Positions 1 through 6,455 are shown, numbered from the stretch's first letter. The stretch: DNA of 11,813 nt from DATCDE01 sp038252405 (GCA_038252405.1 JBBSAJ010000058.1:1-11813), one strand, 5' to 3'. Notes: generated by a model from the letters alone, not told the origin. Program-made: numbers and translations.

Positions 1-1704
1 GGCCGGCGACCCGCCGCCGACGAGCGCCGCCTGCTCCATGGCAGCGGCCTCGGGGTGGTGCAGGTCGAACGCCGGGGACTCCGACCGGATCCGCGGCATC
101 GACACGAAGTTGTGTCGGGGCGGTGGGCAGGAGGTCGCCCACTCCAGCGATCGGCCCCAGCCCCACGGGTCGTCCACGGTGACCTTGGGCGCGTTCCGGG
201 CGGTGCGGTAGACGTTCCAGAGGAACACCAGGGTGGACGCCCCCAGCACGAACGAGCCGATCGAGGAGATCGTGTTCAGCGTGGTGAAGCCCTCACCCGG
301 CAGGTAGTCGACGTAGCGGCGCGGCATGCCCTCGACGCCGAGCCAGTGCTGGACCATGAACGTGGTGTGGAAGCCCACGAACAGCAGCCAGAAGTGCACC
401 TTGCCCAGCCGCTCGTCCAGCATCCGGCCGGTCATCTTGGGCCACCAGAAGTAGAAGCCCGCGAACGTCGCGAACACCACCGTGCCGAAGACCGTGTAGT
501 GGAAGTGCGCCACCACGAAGTAGCTGTCGGAGACGTGGAAGTCCAGCGGCGGCGCCGCCAGGATGATGCCGGTCAGACCGCCGAAGAGGAAGGTGACGAG
601 GAACCCGATCGAGAACAGCATCGGGGTCTCGAAGGTCAGTGACCCGCCCCACATGGTGCCGATCCAGTTGAAGAACTTCACCCCGGTCGGCACGGCGATG
701 AGCATGGACATGAAGGCGAAGAACGGCAGCAGGACCGCACCGGTCACGAACATGTGGTGCGCCCACACCGTCATCGACAGCGCGGCGATCGCCAGCGTGG
801 CGAACACCAGGCCCTTGTAGCCGAAGATCGGTTTGCGGCTGAAGACCGGGAAGACCTCCGTGACGATGCCGAAGAAGGGCAGCGCGATGATGTAGACCTC
901 GGGGTGCCCGAAGAACCAGAACAGGTGCTGCCACAGGATCGGCCCGCCGTTGTCGGTGGCGAAGATCTGCGCCCCGAACTCCCGGTCGACCTCCAGCGCC
1001 AGCAGCGCCGCGGCGAGCACCGGGAAGGCCAGCAGCACCAGGATGGACGTCACGAAGATGTTCCAGGTGAAGATCGGCATCCGGAACATGGTCATGCCGG
1101 GCGCCCGCATGGTGAACACCGTGGTGATGAAGTTGACCCCGCCGAGGATGGTGCCGAGACCCCCCAGCGTCAGGCCCAGGATCCACAGGTCGCTGCCAAC
1201 TCCGGGCGAGTGGATCTTGTCGTTCAGCGGGGCGTAGGCAAACCAGCCGAAGTCAGCCGCACCGCCCGGCGTCAGGAAGCCGGCGACGGCGATCAGGCCG
1301 CCGAACAGGAACAGGTAGAAGCTCAGCAGGTTCAGCCGCGGGAACGCGACGTCGGGGGCCCCGATCTGCAGCGGCATGATCACGTTGCCGAACCCGATGA
1401 ACACCGGGGTGGCGAAGAGCAGCAACATGATCGTGCCGTGCATGGTGAACAGCTGGTTGTACTGCTCGGGGGTGACGAACTGCAGACCCGGGCGGGCCAG
1501 CTCGGCCCGCATGATCATCGCCATCAGCCCGCCGAGCAGGAAGAAGACGAACGAGGCGATCAGGTACATGTACCCGATGACCTTGTGGTCGGTGGAGGTC
1601 AGCCAGCCGACGACCAACCTGCCCTTCGACGTGGGCTGCGGGCGTCCGGGCCGGCCGGGCGTCGCGCCGGCCGCGCCGGCAGACGGCTCGGAGATGAGGG
1701 TCAC
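1..1704 (-). CDS. ctaD: Cytochrome c oxidase subunit I (aa3 type), 3' end cut by window edge
   Basis: Catalytic membrane subunit of the aa3 terminal oxidase, which reduces O2 to water and pumps protons across the cytoplasmic membrane. 568 codons are visible from a GTG start, with no stop before the left edge; the tail is already hydrophilic, so little is missing. All catalytic residues can be seen: heme a ligands H89 (MHGT) and H402, heme a3 ligand H400 (VVAHFHYT), CuB ligands H267 (FFGHPEVY), H316 and H317 (WAHHMF), and the cross-linked Tyr271. D118 and N125 (APDVAFPRLN) and E269 mark the D channel; K343 (PTGVK) marks the K channel. The start is fixed by the GTGA overlap with the upstream ctaC stop, which implies translational coupling in one operon. 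In actinobacteria this oxidase normally works in a bcc-aa3 supercomplex (family knowledge). Function is near certain. Confidence 0.97.
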   Translation of the reverse strand, partial: MTLISEPSAGAAGATPGRPGRPQPTSKGRLVVGWLTSTDHKVIGYMYLIASFVFFLLGGLMAMIMRAELARPGLQFVTPEQYNQLFTMHGTIMLLLFATPVFIGFGNVIMPLQIGAPDVAFPRLNLLSFYLFLFGGLIAVAGFLTPGGAADFGWFAYAPLNDKIHSPGVGSDLWILGLTLGGLGTILGGVNFITTVFTMRAPGMTMFRMPIFTWNIFVTSILVLLAFPVLAAALLALEVDREFGAQIFATDNGGPILWQHLFWFFGHPEVYIIALPFFGIVTEVFPVFSRKPIFGYKGLVFATLAIAALSMTVWAHHMFVTGAVLLPFFAFMSMLIAVPTGVKFFNWIGTMWGGSLTFETPMLFSIGFLVTFLFGGLTGIILAAPPLDFHVSDSYFVVAHFHYTVFGTVVFATFAGFYFWWPKMTGRMLDERLGKVHFWLLFVGFHTTFMVQHWLGVEGMPRRYVDYLPGEGFTTLNTISSIGSFVLGASTLVFLWNVYRTARNAPKVTVDDPWGWGRSLEWATSCPPPRHNFVSMPRIRSESPAFDLHHPEAAAMEQAALVGGGSPA

Positions 1705-2549
1705 TGGGTGCCTCCGATGGTGGTACGGCCCTGCTTGTCGCCTGTCGCGTTGGTGTCGATCCGGCCGGTGATCAGCTGGCCGGTCTGACCAGCGGTACGC
1801 AGCGCCTCGATGTGTGCCTGGTAGTCCTGCGGGCTGACCACCTTGACGTTGAACAGCATCCGGGAGTGGTCGACCCCGCACAGCTCGGCGCACTTTCCGG
1901 CGAACTCACCCTGCTTGGTGGGGGTGACCTCGAACTGGTTGGTCCGGCCCGGGATCACGTCCATCTTCATCAGGAAGGCGGGCACCCAGAACGAGTGGAT
2001 CACGTCCGGCGAGTCGAGCTTGAACCGCACGGTCTCACCCTCAGGCAGGTACAGCGTGGGCAGCTGCGTCGGGGACCCGACGTCGTAGACGTTCTCGTCC
2101 ACGTAGTTGAAGGTCCAGCTCCACCGGAAGCCGATCACGTTGACCGTGACGTCCGGGTTCGCGGACAGCTTGGTGATGGCCGACTCGTCCCGGACGGTGA
2201 ACACGAGCATGACCGCGACGATCATGACCGGGACGATGGTGTACATGAGCTCGATCGGGATGTTGTACCGGGTCTGCTTGGGCAGCTCGTCGGACCGCTT
2301 GCGGTAGGCGATGACCGACCAGATGATCAGGCCCCAGACCAGCGCGCCGACCGCCCACAGCGCGACCCAGGAGCCCTGCCACAGGTTGTGGGTGATCTGG
2401 GCCTGCTTGGTCGCCGGGTTCGGGATCCCCAGCATGGCGGGGATGTCCTGGCTGGAGCAGCCACTGAGCACGACGGCCAACGGGGCAACCGCGAAGAGCA
2501 GACGCCGCCGGAGGCGTCTTCCGTTCGCAGGGGCAGGGGTCCGGCTCAC
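1701..2549 (-). CDS. ctaC: Cytochrome c oxidase subunit II, lipoprotein with CuA site
   Basis: Electron-entry subunit of the aa3 oxidase: it takes electrons at a binuclear CuA centre outside the membrane and passes them to subunit I. The 282-aa product has an Arg-rich n-region (RRLRRRLL, residues 11-18) and a lipobox ending in Cys31 (LSGC), so it is a predicted lipoprotein. Two transmembrane helices lie at about 62-82 and 100-119, followed by the cupredoxin domain. CuA ligands are complete: H185 (VIHSFWVP), C220, E222 (backbone), C224, H228 and M231 (GKCAELCGVDHSRM). The GTG start was chosen because GGAG lies 9 nt upstream and the signal peptide begins just after it; the reading frame stays open far upstream, but that stretch is Arg/Ala/Ser-rich shadow opposite the desulfurase gene. 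It overlaps ctaD by 4 bp and diverges from the desulfurase gene. Confidence 0.97.
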   Translation of the reverse strand: MSRTPAPANGRRLRRRLLFAVAPLAVVLSGCSSQDIPAMLGIPNPATKQAQITHNLWQGSWVALWAVGALVWGLIIWSVIAYRKRSDELPKQTRYNIPIELMYTIVPVMIVAVMLVFTVRDESAITKLSANPDVTVNVIGFRWSWTFNYVDENVYDVGSPTQLPTLYLPEGETVRFKLDSPDVIHSFWVPAFLMKMDVIPGRTNQFEVTPTKQGEFAGKCAELCGVDHSRMLFNVKVVSPQDYQAHIEALRTAGQTGQLITGRIDTNATGDKQGRTTIGGTQ

Positions 2550-2573
2550 GTTTCGCCACTCCGGTGTGCAGCG

Positions 2574-2608
2574 GACGACGGCCGACCGGTCTCCCGGTCC
2601 CCGTCGTC
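2574..2608 (-). promoter_or_regulatory. Strong stem-loop in the ctaC leader
   Basis: GACGACGG (2574-2581) pairs with CCGTCGTC (2601-2608), and inside it GACCGG (2584-2589) pairs with CCGGTC (2594-2599) around a TCTC loop. Only an unpaired CC opposite C interrupts a 14-bp helix. It ends 25 nt before the ctaC start codon and lies downstream of a possible -10 box, so it would sit in the ctaC 5' leader. No U-tract follows on either strand, which argues against a simple intrinsic terminator. Its role (mRNA stability, attenuation or protein binding) is inference. Confidence 0.5.
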
Positions 2609-2629
2609 CTGGGCCTCGCTGACCCCCGC

Positions 2630-2635
2630 ACCTTA
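2630..2635 (-). promoter_or_regulatory. Possible ctaC -10 box (TAAGGT)
   Basis: The minus strand reads TAAGGT, which fits the actinobacterial TANNNT -10 pattern, about 80 nt upstream of the ctaC GTG. No convincing TTGACN -35 is seen at the right spacing. The 12-bp palindrome CAGGGGCCCCTG (2639-2650) lies just upstream of it, where a regulator could act. Confidence 0.3.
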
Positions 2636-2638
2636 GCG

Positions 2639-2650
2639 CAGGGGCCCCTG
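2639..2650. repeat. Perfect 12-bp GC palindrome between ctaC and the desulfurase gene
   Basis: CAGGGGCCCCTG is a perfect palindrome in the divergent intergenic region, immediately upstream of the possible ctaC -10 box. It could be an operator, but a GC-only palindrome of this length is not rare in DNA of this composition. Confidence 0.3.
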
Positions 2651-2686
2651 GATGTGGGCGTGGGGGCACGCCGAACTGGCCGCGGA

Positions 2687-2710
2687 CCGCACACCCGTGC
2701 GAGGGTGCGG
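2687..2710 (+). promoter_or_regulatory. Hairpin covering the desulfurase ribosome binding site
   Basis: CACCC (2692-2696) pairs with GGGTG (2703-2707), and CCG (2687-2689) with CGG (2708-2710), leaving a 2-nt bulge and a 6-nt loop. The Shine-Dalgarno-like GAGGG (2701-2705), 7 nt before the GTG start at 2713, lies partly in the loop and partly in the stem. Folding could therefore limit initiation. This is a visual inference only. Confidence 0.25.
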
Positions 2711-2712
2711 CG

Positions 2713-3864
2713 GTGGGCGACACTCCTCCGCCGGGGTATCTGGACGCTGCCTCCACCGAGGCGCTGCACCCGGCCGCCCGGGACGCGCTGGAGGCCGCGT
2801 ACCGGGCGGGTTGGGCCGACCCGGCCCGGCTGTACGGCGCCGGCCGGCGGGCCCGGCTGCTGCTGGACACCGCCCGGGAGTCGGTCGCGGCCCAGCTCGG
2901 CTGCCGGCCCGACGAGGTTGCCTTCCCCGCGTCCGGGACCCAGGCCGCCCACCTGGCGGTCGCGGGGCTGGCCGAGGGACGCCGGCGGACCGGACGGCAC
3001 GCCGTCACCTCGGCCGTCGAGCACTCGGCCGTTCTGCAGGCCCTGCGACGGCGGCCGGGCGACGACGCCACGACCACCGAGGTGGGGGTCGACGGGCACG
3101 GCCGGGTCGACCCGGAGGCCTTCGCGGCTGCGTTGCGTCCCGAGACCGCGCTGGCCTGCCTGCAGGGGGCCAACCACGAGGTCGGGACCGTCCAGCCGGT
3201 CACCGAGGTGGCCGAGCGCTGCGCCGGTGCCGGGGTGCCGCTGCTCGTGGACGCGGCCCAGACCGTGGGGCGTGGACCGGTGCCCCCGGGGTGGGCCGCC
3301 CTGGTGGCCAGCGCGCACAAGTGGGGCGGGCCCCCCGGGGTCGGGGTGCTCGCCGTCCGCGGCGGCGTCCGCTGGCGCAACCCCGGGCCGGACGACGAAC
3401 GCGGGTACGGGCGGGTCCCCGGCTTCGAGAACGTGCCCGGCGTCGTCGCGGCAGCCGCCGCCCTGGAGGCCGTGGTGGCGGCCGCCGCCGACGAGGAGGC
3501 CCGGCTGGCCGGGCTGGCCGACCGGCTGCGCGCCGGCGTCGCCACGGTGCCGGACGTCGTCCTGCTCGGCCACCCGGAGCACCGGCTGGGCCACCTGGTC
3601 GCGTTCTCCTGCCTCTACGTGGACGGCGAGGCGCTGCTGCTCGAGCTGGACCGGGCCGGGTTCGCGGTGTCCTCCGGCTCGTCCTGCACGGCCTCCGCGC
3701 TGGAGCCGTCCCACATCTTGGTGGCCATGGGCGCGCTCACCCAGGGCAACGTGCGGGTGTCGCTCCCCCGCGGCGTCGACGCCGCCGACGTGGACCGGTT
3801 CCTCGTGGTGCTGCCGGAGGCGGTTCGGCGGGTCCGCGAGCAGCTCGGCGCGAGCGGGCTGTGA
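2713..3864 (+). CDS. Cysteine desulfurase (PLP-dependent, NifS/IscS-like class V aminotransferase fold)
   Basis: Removes sulfur from L-cysteine, giving alanine and an enzyme-bound persulfide that can feed tRNA thiolation, cofactor or Fe-S synthesis. The 383-aa product carries the expected landmarks: H104 (VEHSAV) stacking on PLP, D180 and Q183 (VDAAQT) contacting the cofactor, K203 forming the Schiff base (SAHKWGG), and the persulfide Cys325 in SSGSSCTAS. The N-terminal YLDAAST is the usual first strand (YLDNAAT in relatives). The GTG start is supported by GAGGG 7 nt upstream. The stop overlaps the next gene by GTGA, so the two are translationally coupled and the TusA-like protein is the likely sulfur acceptor. 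It is not a SufS or IscS cluster member here: no scaffold or suf gene is adjacent. As I recall, Streptomyces genomes carry a fused desulfurase-TusA protein near ctaC. Confidence 0.92.
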   Translation: MGDTPPPGYLDAASTEALHPAARDALEAAYRAGWADPARLYGAGRRARLLLDTARESVAAQLGCRPDEVAFPASGTQAAHLAVAGLAEGRRRTGRHAVTSAVEHSAVLQALRRRPGDDATTTEVGVDGHGRVDPEAFAAALRPETALACLQGANHEVGTVQPVTEVAERCAGAGVPLLVDAAQTVGRGPVPPGWAALVASAHKWGGPPGVGVLAVRGGVRWRNPGPDDERGYGRVPGFENVPGVVAAAAALEAVVAAAADEEARLAGLADRLRAGVATVPDVVLLGHPEHRLGHLVAFSCLYVDGEALLLELDRAGFAVSSGSSCTASALEPSHILVAMGALTQGNVRVSLPRGVDAADVDRFLVVLPEAVRRVREQLGASGL

Positions 3865-4079
3865 CCGCCGATCTGGTGGTCGACGCGACCGGGCAGCGCT
3901 GCCCGCTGCCCATCATCGAGCTGGCCCGCCGCATCGGCGAGGTCCCGGTCGGTGGCGTGGTCCTCCTGCTGGCCGACGACCCGGCCGCCGGGCCGGACGT
4001 CGCGGCCTGGTGCCGGATGCGCGGCCACCAGCTCCTCGGCGCCGAGGGCGCCGGCTATCTGGTGCGCCGCTCGGCCTGA
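3861..4079 (+). CDS. TusA/SirA-family sulfur carrier protein
   Basis: Small cytoplasmic sulfur-relay protein of 72 aa, close to the usual 75-80 aa. It shows the family signature around Cys14: DATGQRCPLPIIELARRI, in which the CPxP cysteine accepts persulfide sulfur. A second part, AWCRMRGHQLL, matches the usual amphipathic helix and strand of the fold. It starts with GTG overlapping the desulfurase stop (GTGA), so it is almost certainly co-translated with its donor. In E. coli TusA passes sulfur toward 2-thiouridine synthesis and also serves molybdenum-cofactor and other routes; which acceptor is used here cannot be told, because no tus or moe gene is in the window. Its last 25 bp overlap the 3' end of the convergent aat gene. 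Confidence 0.88.
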   Translation: MTADLVVDATGQRCPLPIIELARRIGEVPVGGVVLLLADDPAAGPDVAAWCRMRGHQLLGAEGAGYLVRRSA

Positions 4080-4702
4080 CCGGCGAACGCCGGGGGCGGC
4101 GGCAGCTCGAGCGCACCGGCCAGCCGGCGCAGGTACTCGGCCCGGCTGACCTCCACGACGCCCAGCGTGGCCAGGTGCGGGGTGCGCCACTGGACGTCGA
4201 TCAGCCGACCGGCGACATCGTCGGCCGTGAGCACGCCGACCAGGGCGGCCACGGCCACCTTGGAGGCGTCCTTGGCCCGATGGAACATGCTCTCGCCGGC
4301 GAACAGCCCGCCCAGGCTCACCCCGTAGAGGCCGCCCACGAGCACGTCCTCCCGGTCGTAGACCTCCACGCTGTGCGCGACCCCCAGCCCGGCCAGCCGG
4401 GTGTAGGCCGCCTTGATGTCCGCCCCGATCCAGCCGCCGGGCCGACGCGGGTCCGCGCACCCGTCGACGACGGCGCCGAAGGCGGTGTCGACCGTCGTCC
4501 GGTAACGGCGGCAGGACGCCCGCAGCGAGCGGGTCAGCCGCAGCCCGTCCAGCGGGAGCACGCCCCGAGGGTCCGGCGACCACCACCCGAGCGGCCCGTC
4601 CAGCCCGCCCAGCCGCATGGGGAACAGCCCGCCCCGGTAGGCGGCCACCAGGGTCTGGGGCTCAAGGTCCAGCCCCACGCCGACCAGGTCGCCGTCCTCC
4701 AC
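4055..4702 (-). CDS. aat: Leucyl/phenylalanyl-tRNA-protein transferase
   Basis: Transfers Leu or Phe from aminoacyl-tRNA to proteins with N-terminal Arg or Lys, marking them for ClpS/ClpAP-type degradation. The 215-aa reading shows the family blocks in order: AAYRGGLFPM (20-29), WWSPDPRGVLPL (40-51), WIGADIKAAY (91-100), GGLYGVSLGGLFAGESMF with Glu137 (123-140), and LIDVQWRTPHLATLG with Gln171 (167-181). Glu137 and Gln171 correspond, by motif, to the E. coli catalytic-region Glu156 and Gln188. The GTG start 7 nt after the adoK stop keeps the conserved beginning; no clear Shine-Dalgarno is visible, so coupling to adoK is likely. A TTG at 4741 inside adoK, or a GTG a few codons later, are alternative starts. 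The tail overlaps the tusA tail by 25 bp. Confidence 0.93.
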   Translation of the reverse strand: MEDGDLVGVGLDLEPQTLVAAYRGGLFPMRLGGLDGPLGWWSPDPRGVLPLDGLRLTRSLRASCRRYRTTVDTAFGAVVDGCADPRRPGGWIGADIKAAYTRLAGLGVAHSVEVYDREDVLVGGLYGVSLGGLFAGESMFHRAKDASKVAVAALVGVLTADDVAGRLIDVQWRTPHLATLGVVEVSRAEYLRRLAGALELPPPPAFAGQAERRTR

Positions 4703-4709
4703 GGCGGCG

Positions 4710-5696
4710 TCAGGGCCGGGGGCAGCGCAGGTGCGGCTCAAGGTCAGCGGCGCCAGCGGCGCCGTAGCTGGCGGCCAGCCGCTGCAGGAAGTGCCGCTGG
4801 GACAGCTCGTACTCCTGGGTGCCCACCGTCTCGATGACGTAGGTGGCCAGCATCGAGCCGACCTGGCAGCACCGCTCGGGGGACAGCCCCCAGGCCACTC
4901 CTGCGAGGTAGCCGGCCCGGAAGGCGTCCCCGACCCCCGTCGGGTCGGCGATCTGGTCCTCGGCCGGGCAGCCGACGACGACCGGCGGCTCGCCACGCCG
5001 CTCGACCATCGCGCCCTTGGGGCCGAGCGTGGTCACCCGGGTACCCACCCGGTCCAGGATCTCCACCCCGCTCCACCCGGTCTTCTGCTCGGTGAGCGCC
5101 GCCTCGTACTCGTTGGTGAACAGGTAGGCGGCCCCGTCGATGAGCTGCCGGATCTGCTCGCCGTCCATGCGGGCCAGCTGCTGGGAGGGGTCCGCCGCGA
5201 ACGGGTAGCCGCGGAAGCGGCACTCCTCGGTGTGCCGGAGCATCGCCTCCGGGTCGTCCGGGCCGACCAGCACGACGTCCGGCCGGCCCACGCGCTCGGC
5301 GATCGGCTGCAGCTCGATCGAGCGGGCCTCGCTCATCGCTCCCGCGTAGAACGACGCGAGCTGGTTCTGGTCGTTGTCGGTCGTGCAGATGAACCGAGCC
5401 GTGTGCCGCACCTCGGACACGTGCACCGAGTCGGTGTCCACCCCGTGCCGCTCCAGCCAGGACCGGTAGTCGTCGAAGTCCGCGCCGACCGCACCGACGA
5501 GGATCGGGCGCAGCCCCAGGCAGCCGAGCCCGAAGGCGATGTTGGCGCCCACTCCGCCGCGCCGGATCTCCAGCTCCTCCACCAGGAACGACAGCGAGAC
5601 CTGGTCCAGCTTCCCGCTGACCAACGAGTCGGCGAACCGACCGTCGAAGGTCATCAGGTGGTCGGTGGCGATCGAGCCGGTGACGACGACGCGCAC
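4710..5696 (-). CDS. adoK: Adenosine kinase, PfkB family
   Basis: Phosphorylates adenosine to AMP in purine salvage, in the cytoplasm. The 328-aa product is a ribokinase-fold (PfkB) enzyme. Its start, VTGSIATDHLM with Asp12, and the blocks RRGGVGANIAF (45-55), FAADPSQQLAR (166-176), YLFTNEYE (191-198) and DPTGVGDAFRAG (251-262, catalytic Asp257 in the anion-hole motif) closely match M. tuberculosis AdoK (Rv2202c) as I remember it, which is more PfkB-like than eukaryotic adenosine kinases. The GTG start has a purine-rich GAGGGGGAG just upstream. aat follows within 7 nt. Upstream, GGAAC-N17-GTT (5735-5759) resembles a stress sigma-factor promoter. Another nucleoside or sugar could be the true substrate, but the resemblance to AdoK is strong. 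Confidence 0.9.
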   Translation of the reverse strand: MRVVVTGSIATDHLMTFDGRFADSLVSGKLDQVSLSFLVEELEIRRGGVGANIAFGLGCLGLRPILVGAVGADFDDYRSWLERHGVDTDSVHVSEVRHTARFICTTDNDQNQLASFYAGAMSEARSIELQPIAERVGRPDVVLVGPDDPEAMLRHTEECRFRGYPFAADPSQQLARMDGEQIRQLIDGAAYLFTNEYEAALTEQKTGWSGVEILDRVGTRVTTLGPKGAMVERRGEPPVVVGCPAEDQIADPTGVGDAFRAGYLAGVAWGLSPERCCQVGSMLATYVIETVGTQEYELSQRHFLQRLAASYGAAGAADLEPHLRCPRP

Positions 5697-5734
5697 GGCA
5701 CTCCCCCTCGTCTGGTGCCGGGTGGACGACAGCG

Positions 5735-5759
5735 AACACTACTCACGGGTAGACGTTCC
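5735..5759 (-). promoter_or_regulatory. Possible SigR/SigH/SigE-type promoter of adoK
   Basis: On the minus strand GGAAC (5755-5759) is followed after 17 nt by GTT (5735-5737). This matches the GGAA(C/T)-N16-19-GTT pattern of actinobacterial SigR/SigH/SigE-class ECF promoters. Transcription would begin about 30 nt before the adoK GTG, leaving room for its ribosome binding site. The same pattern occurs before erpA. The assignment is inference from spacing alone. Confidence 0.35.
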
Positions 5760-5779
5760 CTCCGGCCCGGTCACGTGCC

Positions 5780-5785
5780 TACCGT
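5780..5785 (+). promoter_or_regulatory. -10 box TACCGT for a leaderless start
   Basis: TACCGT fits TANNNT and ends 7 nt before the ATG at 5793. That spacing puts the transcript start at or next to the A of the start codon, typical of actinobacterial leaderless mRNAs. It also explains why no Shine-Dalgarno sequence precedes this gene. No clear -35 is seen. Confidence 0.45.
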
Positions 5786-5792
5786 GGCTGGC

Positions 5793-6020
5793 ATGAGCAA
5801 CGGATCGCCCGCACGACCGCCCTTCGACGGGCTTGGGGCCGACTTCCCGGCCGGCGACTCGGGCCTGCCCGGCCTGGTGGCCGACGGTCGCGCCATGCGC
5901 CTTCGCACGGTGCTCGACCTGCCCGCCGAGCCGTCGCACCCGGCCCCCCCGGCGACCGACGTCCGAGTGCCGGACAGCACCGTCGACCTGCTGGCCGAGC
6001 TGGGCGGCTACGGCGCCTGA
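5793..6020 (+). CDS. Small orphan protein, 75 aa, function unknown
   Basis: I do not recognise this protein. It begins MSNGSPARPPFDGLGADFPA and ends DLLAELGGYGA. It is soluble, without a membrane segment, signal peptide or cysteine; it is rich in Pro, Ala, Gly and Asp, with a short predicted helix near the C-terminus (STVDLLAEL). Support for it being real: a TANNNT box at leaderless distance from the ATG, strong G/C in third codon positions, location in a gap on the strand opposite its neighbours, and a strong terminator hairpin 16 nt after its stop. It sits between adoK and erpA, the position of Rv2203 in M. tuberculosis, but that gene encodes a longer membrane protein as I recall and is not obviously related. 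The Pro-rich sequence suggests it may be largely disordered. Confidence 0.6.
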   Translation: MSNGSPARPPFDGLGADFPAGDSGLPGLVADGRAMRLRTVLDLPAEPSHPAPPATDVRVPDSTVDLLAELGGYGA

Positions 6021-6035
6021 CCGATGCGAGCGAGA

Positions 6036-6068
6036 ACGGGGCGGCTCCCGGTGTGGGAGCCGCCCCGT
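6036..6068. terminator. Bidirectional terminator hairpin, 14-bp perfect stem
   Basis: ACGGGGCGGCTCCC (6036-6049) pairs perfectly with GGGAGCCGCCCCGT (6055-6068) around the loop GGTGT. It lies between the convergent orphan gene (stop at 6020) and erpA (stop at 6105). Read from the erpA side it is followed by TTCTCGCT, a weak U-rich stretch; on the plus side there is none, as is common for GC-rich actinobacterial terminators. Confidence 0.8.
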
Positions 6069-6070
6069 CC

Positions 6071-6104
6071 GACGTCTGGTCAGGCGCGACGTCTGGTCAG
6101 GCGC
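6071..6104. repeat. Exact 2 x 17 bp tandem repeat next to the erpA stop
   Basis: GACGTCTGGTCAGGCGC occurs at 6071-6087 and again, directly abutting, at 6088-6104, ending just before the erpA stop codon (6105-6107). The unit contains TCA, and the sequence at the erpA stop (GGCGCTCA) continues the same pattern, so a small slippage duplication next to the stop codon is likely. It adds spare in-line stop-like triplets but no visible coding change. Confidence 0.9.
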
Positions 6105-6455
6105 TCAGTGGAAGGAGTCGCCGCACGCGCACGAGCCGCTCGCGTTCGGGTTGTCGATCGTGAAGCCCTGCTTCTCGATGGTGTCGACGAAGTCGACGGT
6201 GGCGCCGCCGAGGTAGGGCGCGCTCATCCGGTCGGTGACGACCTTGACGCCGCCGAAGTCGGCCACGACGTCGCCATCGAGGGACCGCTCGTCGAAGAAC
6301 AGCTGGTAGCGCAGACCCGAGCAGCCCCCAGGCTGCACGGCCACGCGGAGCGCGAGGTCGTCCCGACCCTCCTGCTCGAGCAGCCCCTTCACCTTCACCG
6401 CAGCGGCGCTCGTGAGGAGGACTCCACTGGTGACGGACTCGTCCTGGATCGTCAT
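6105..6455 (-). CDS. erpA: A-type iron-sulfur carrier, HesB/IscA/ErpA family
   Basis: Carries and inserts Fe-S clusters into target enzymes in the cytoplasm. The 116-aa product is the usual length and has the three cluster cysteines: Cys45 in QPGGCSGLRY, and Cys109 with Cys111 in SCACGDSF. YQLFFDE (50-56) and the C-terminal IEKQGFTIDNPN (93-104) are standard for the family; the latter corresponds to the usual DFV..L.G.GF.FNNPN block. ATG is chosen because AGGAG lies 8 nt upstream. It is the counterpart of Rv2204c by neighbourhood, with glycerate kinase upstream on the same strand (113-nt gap) and adoK beyond. The symbol erpA is used for the family; IscA-like roles cannot be excluded. A likely client next door is NadA, a [4Fe-4S] enzyme. 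A GGAAC-N18-GTT element upstream hints at oxidative-stress control. Confidence 0.92.
   Translation of the reverse strand: MTIQDESVTSGVLLTSAAAVKVKGLLEQEGRDDLALRVAVQPGGCSGLRYQLFFDERSLDGDVVADFGGVKVVTDRMSAPYLGGATVDFVDTIEKQGFTIDNPNASGSCACGDSFH

Noticed and set aside
293..1186. Minus-strand open frame of 297 codons inside ctaD
   Set aside because: It is a shifted frame of ctaD, whose own frame is open over 568 codons with every catalytic residue present.
2550..3545. Upstream extension of the ctaC frame to 614 codons
   Set aside because: The extension is Ser/Arg/Pro-rich shadow opposite the desulfurase gene; the lipoprotein signal and ribosome binding site fix the GTG at 2549.
4080..4093. CCGGCG-AA-CGCCGG as a terminator after tusA
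   Set aside because: The loop is too small without opening the stem, no U-tract follows, and it lies within the aat coding sequence.
2564..4837. Very long plus-strand open frame (757 codons) across the desulfurase, tusA and aat region
   Set aside because: It is an Arg/Pro/Gly-rich shadow in another frame; the desulfurase and TusA motifs lie in other frames and the shadow has no recognisable domain.
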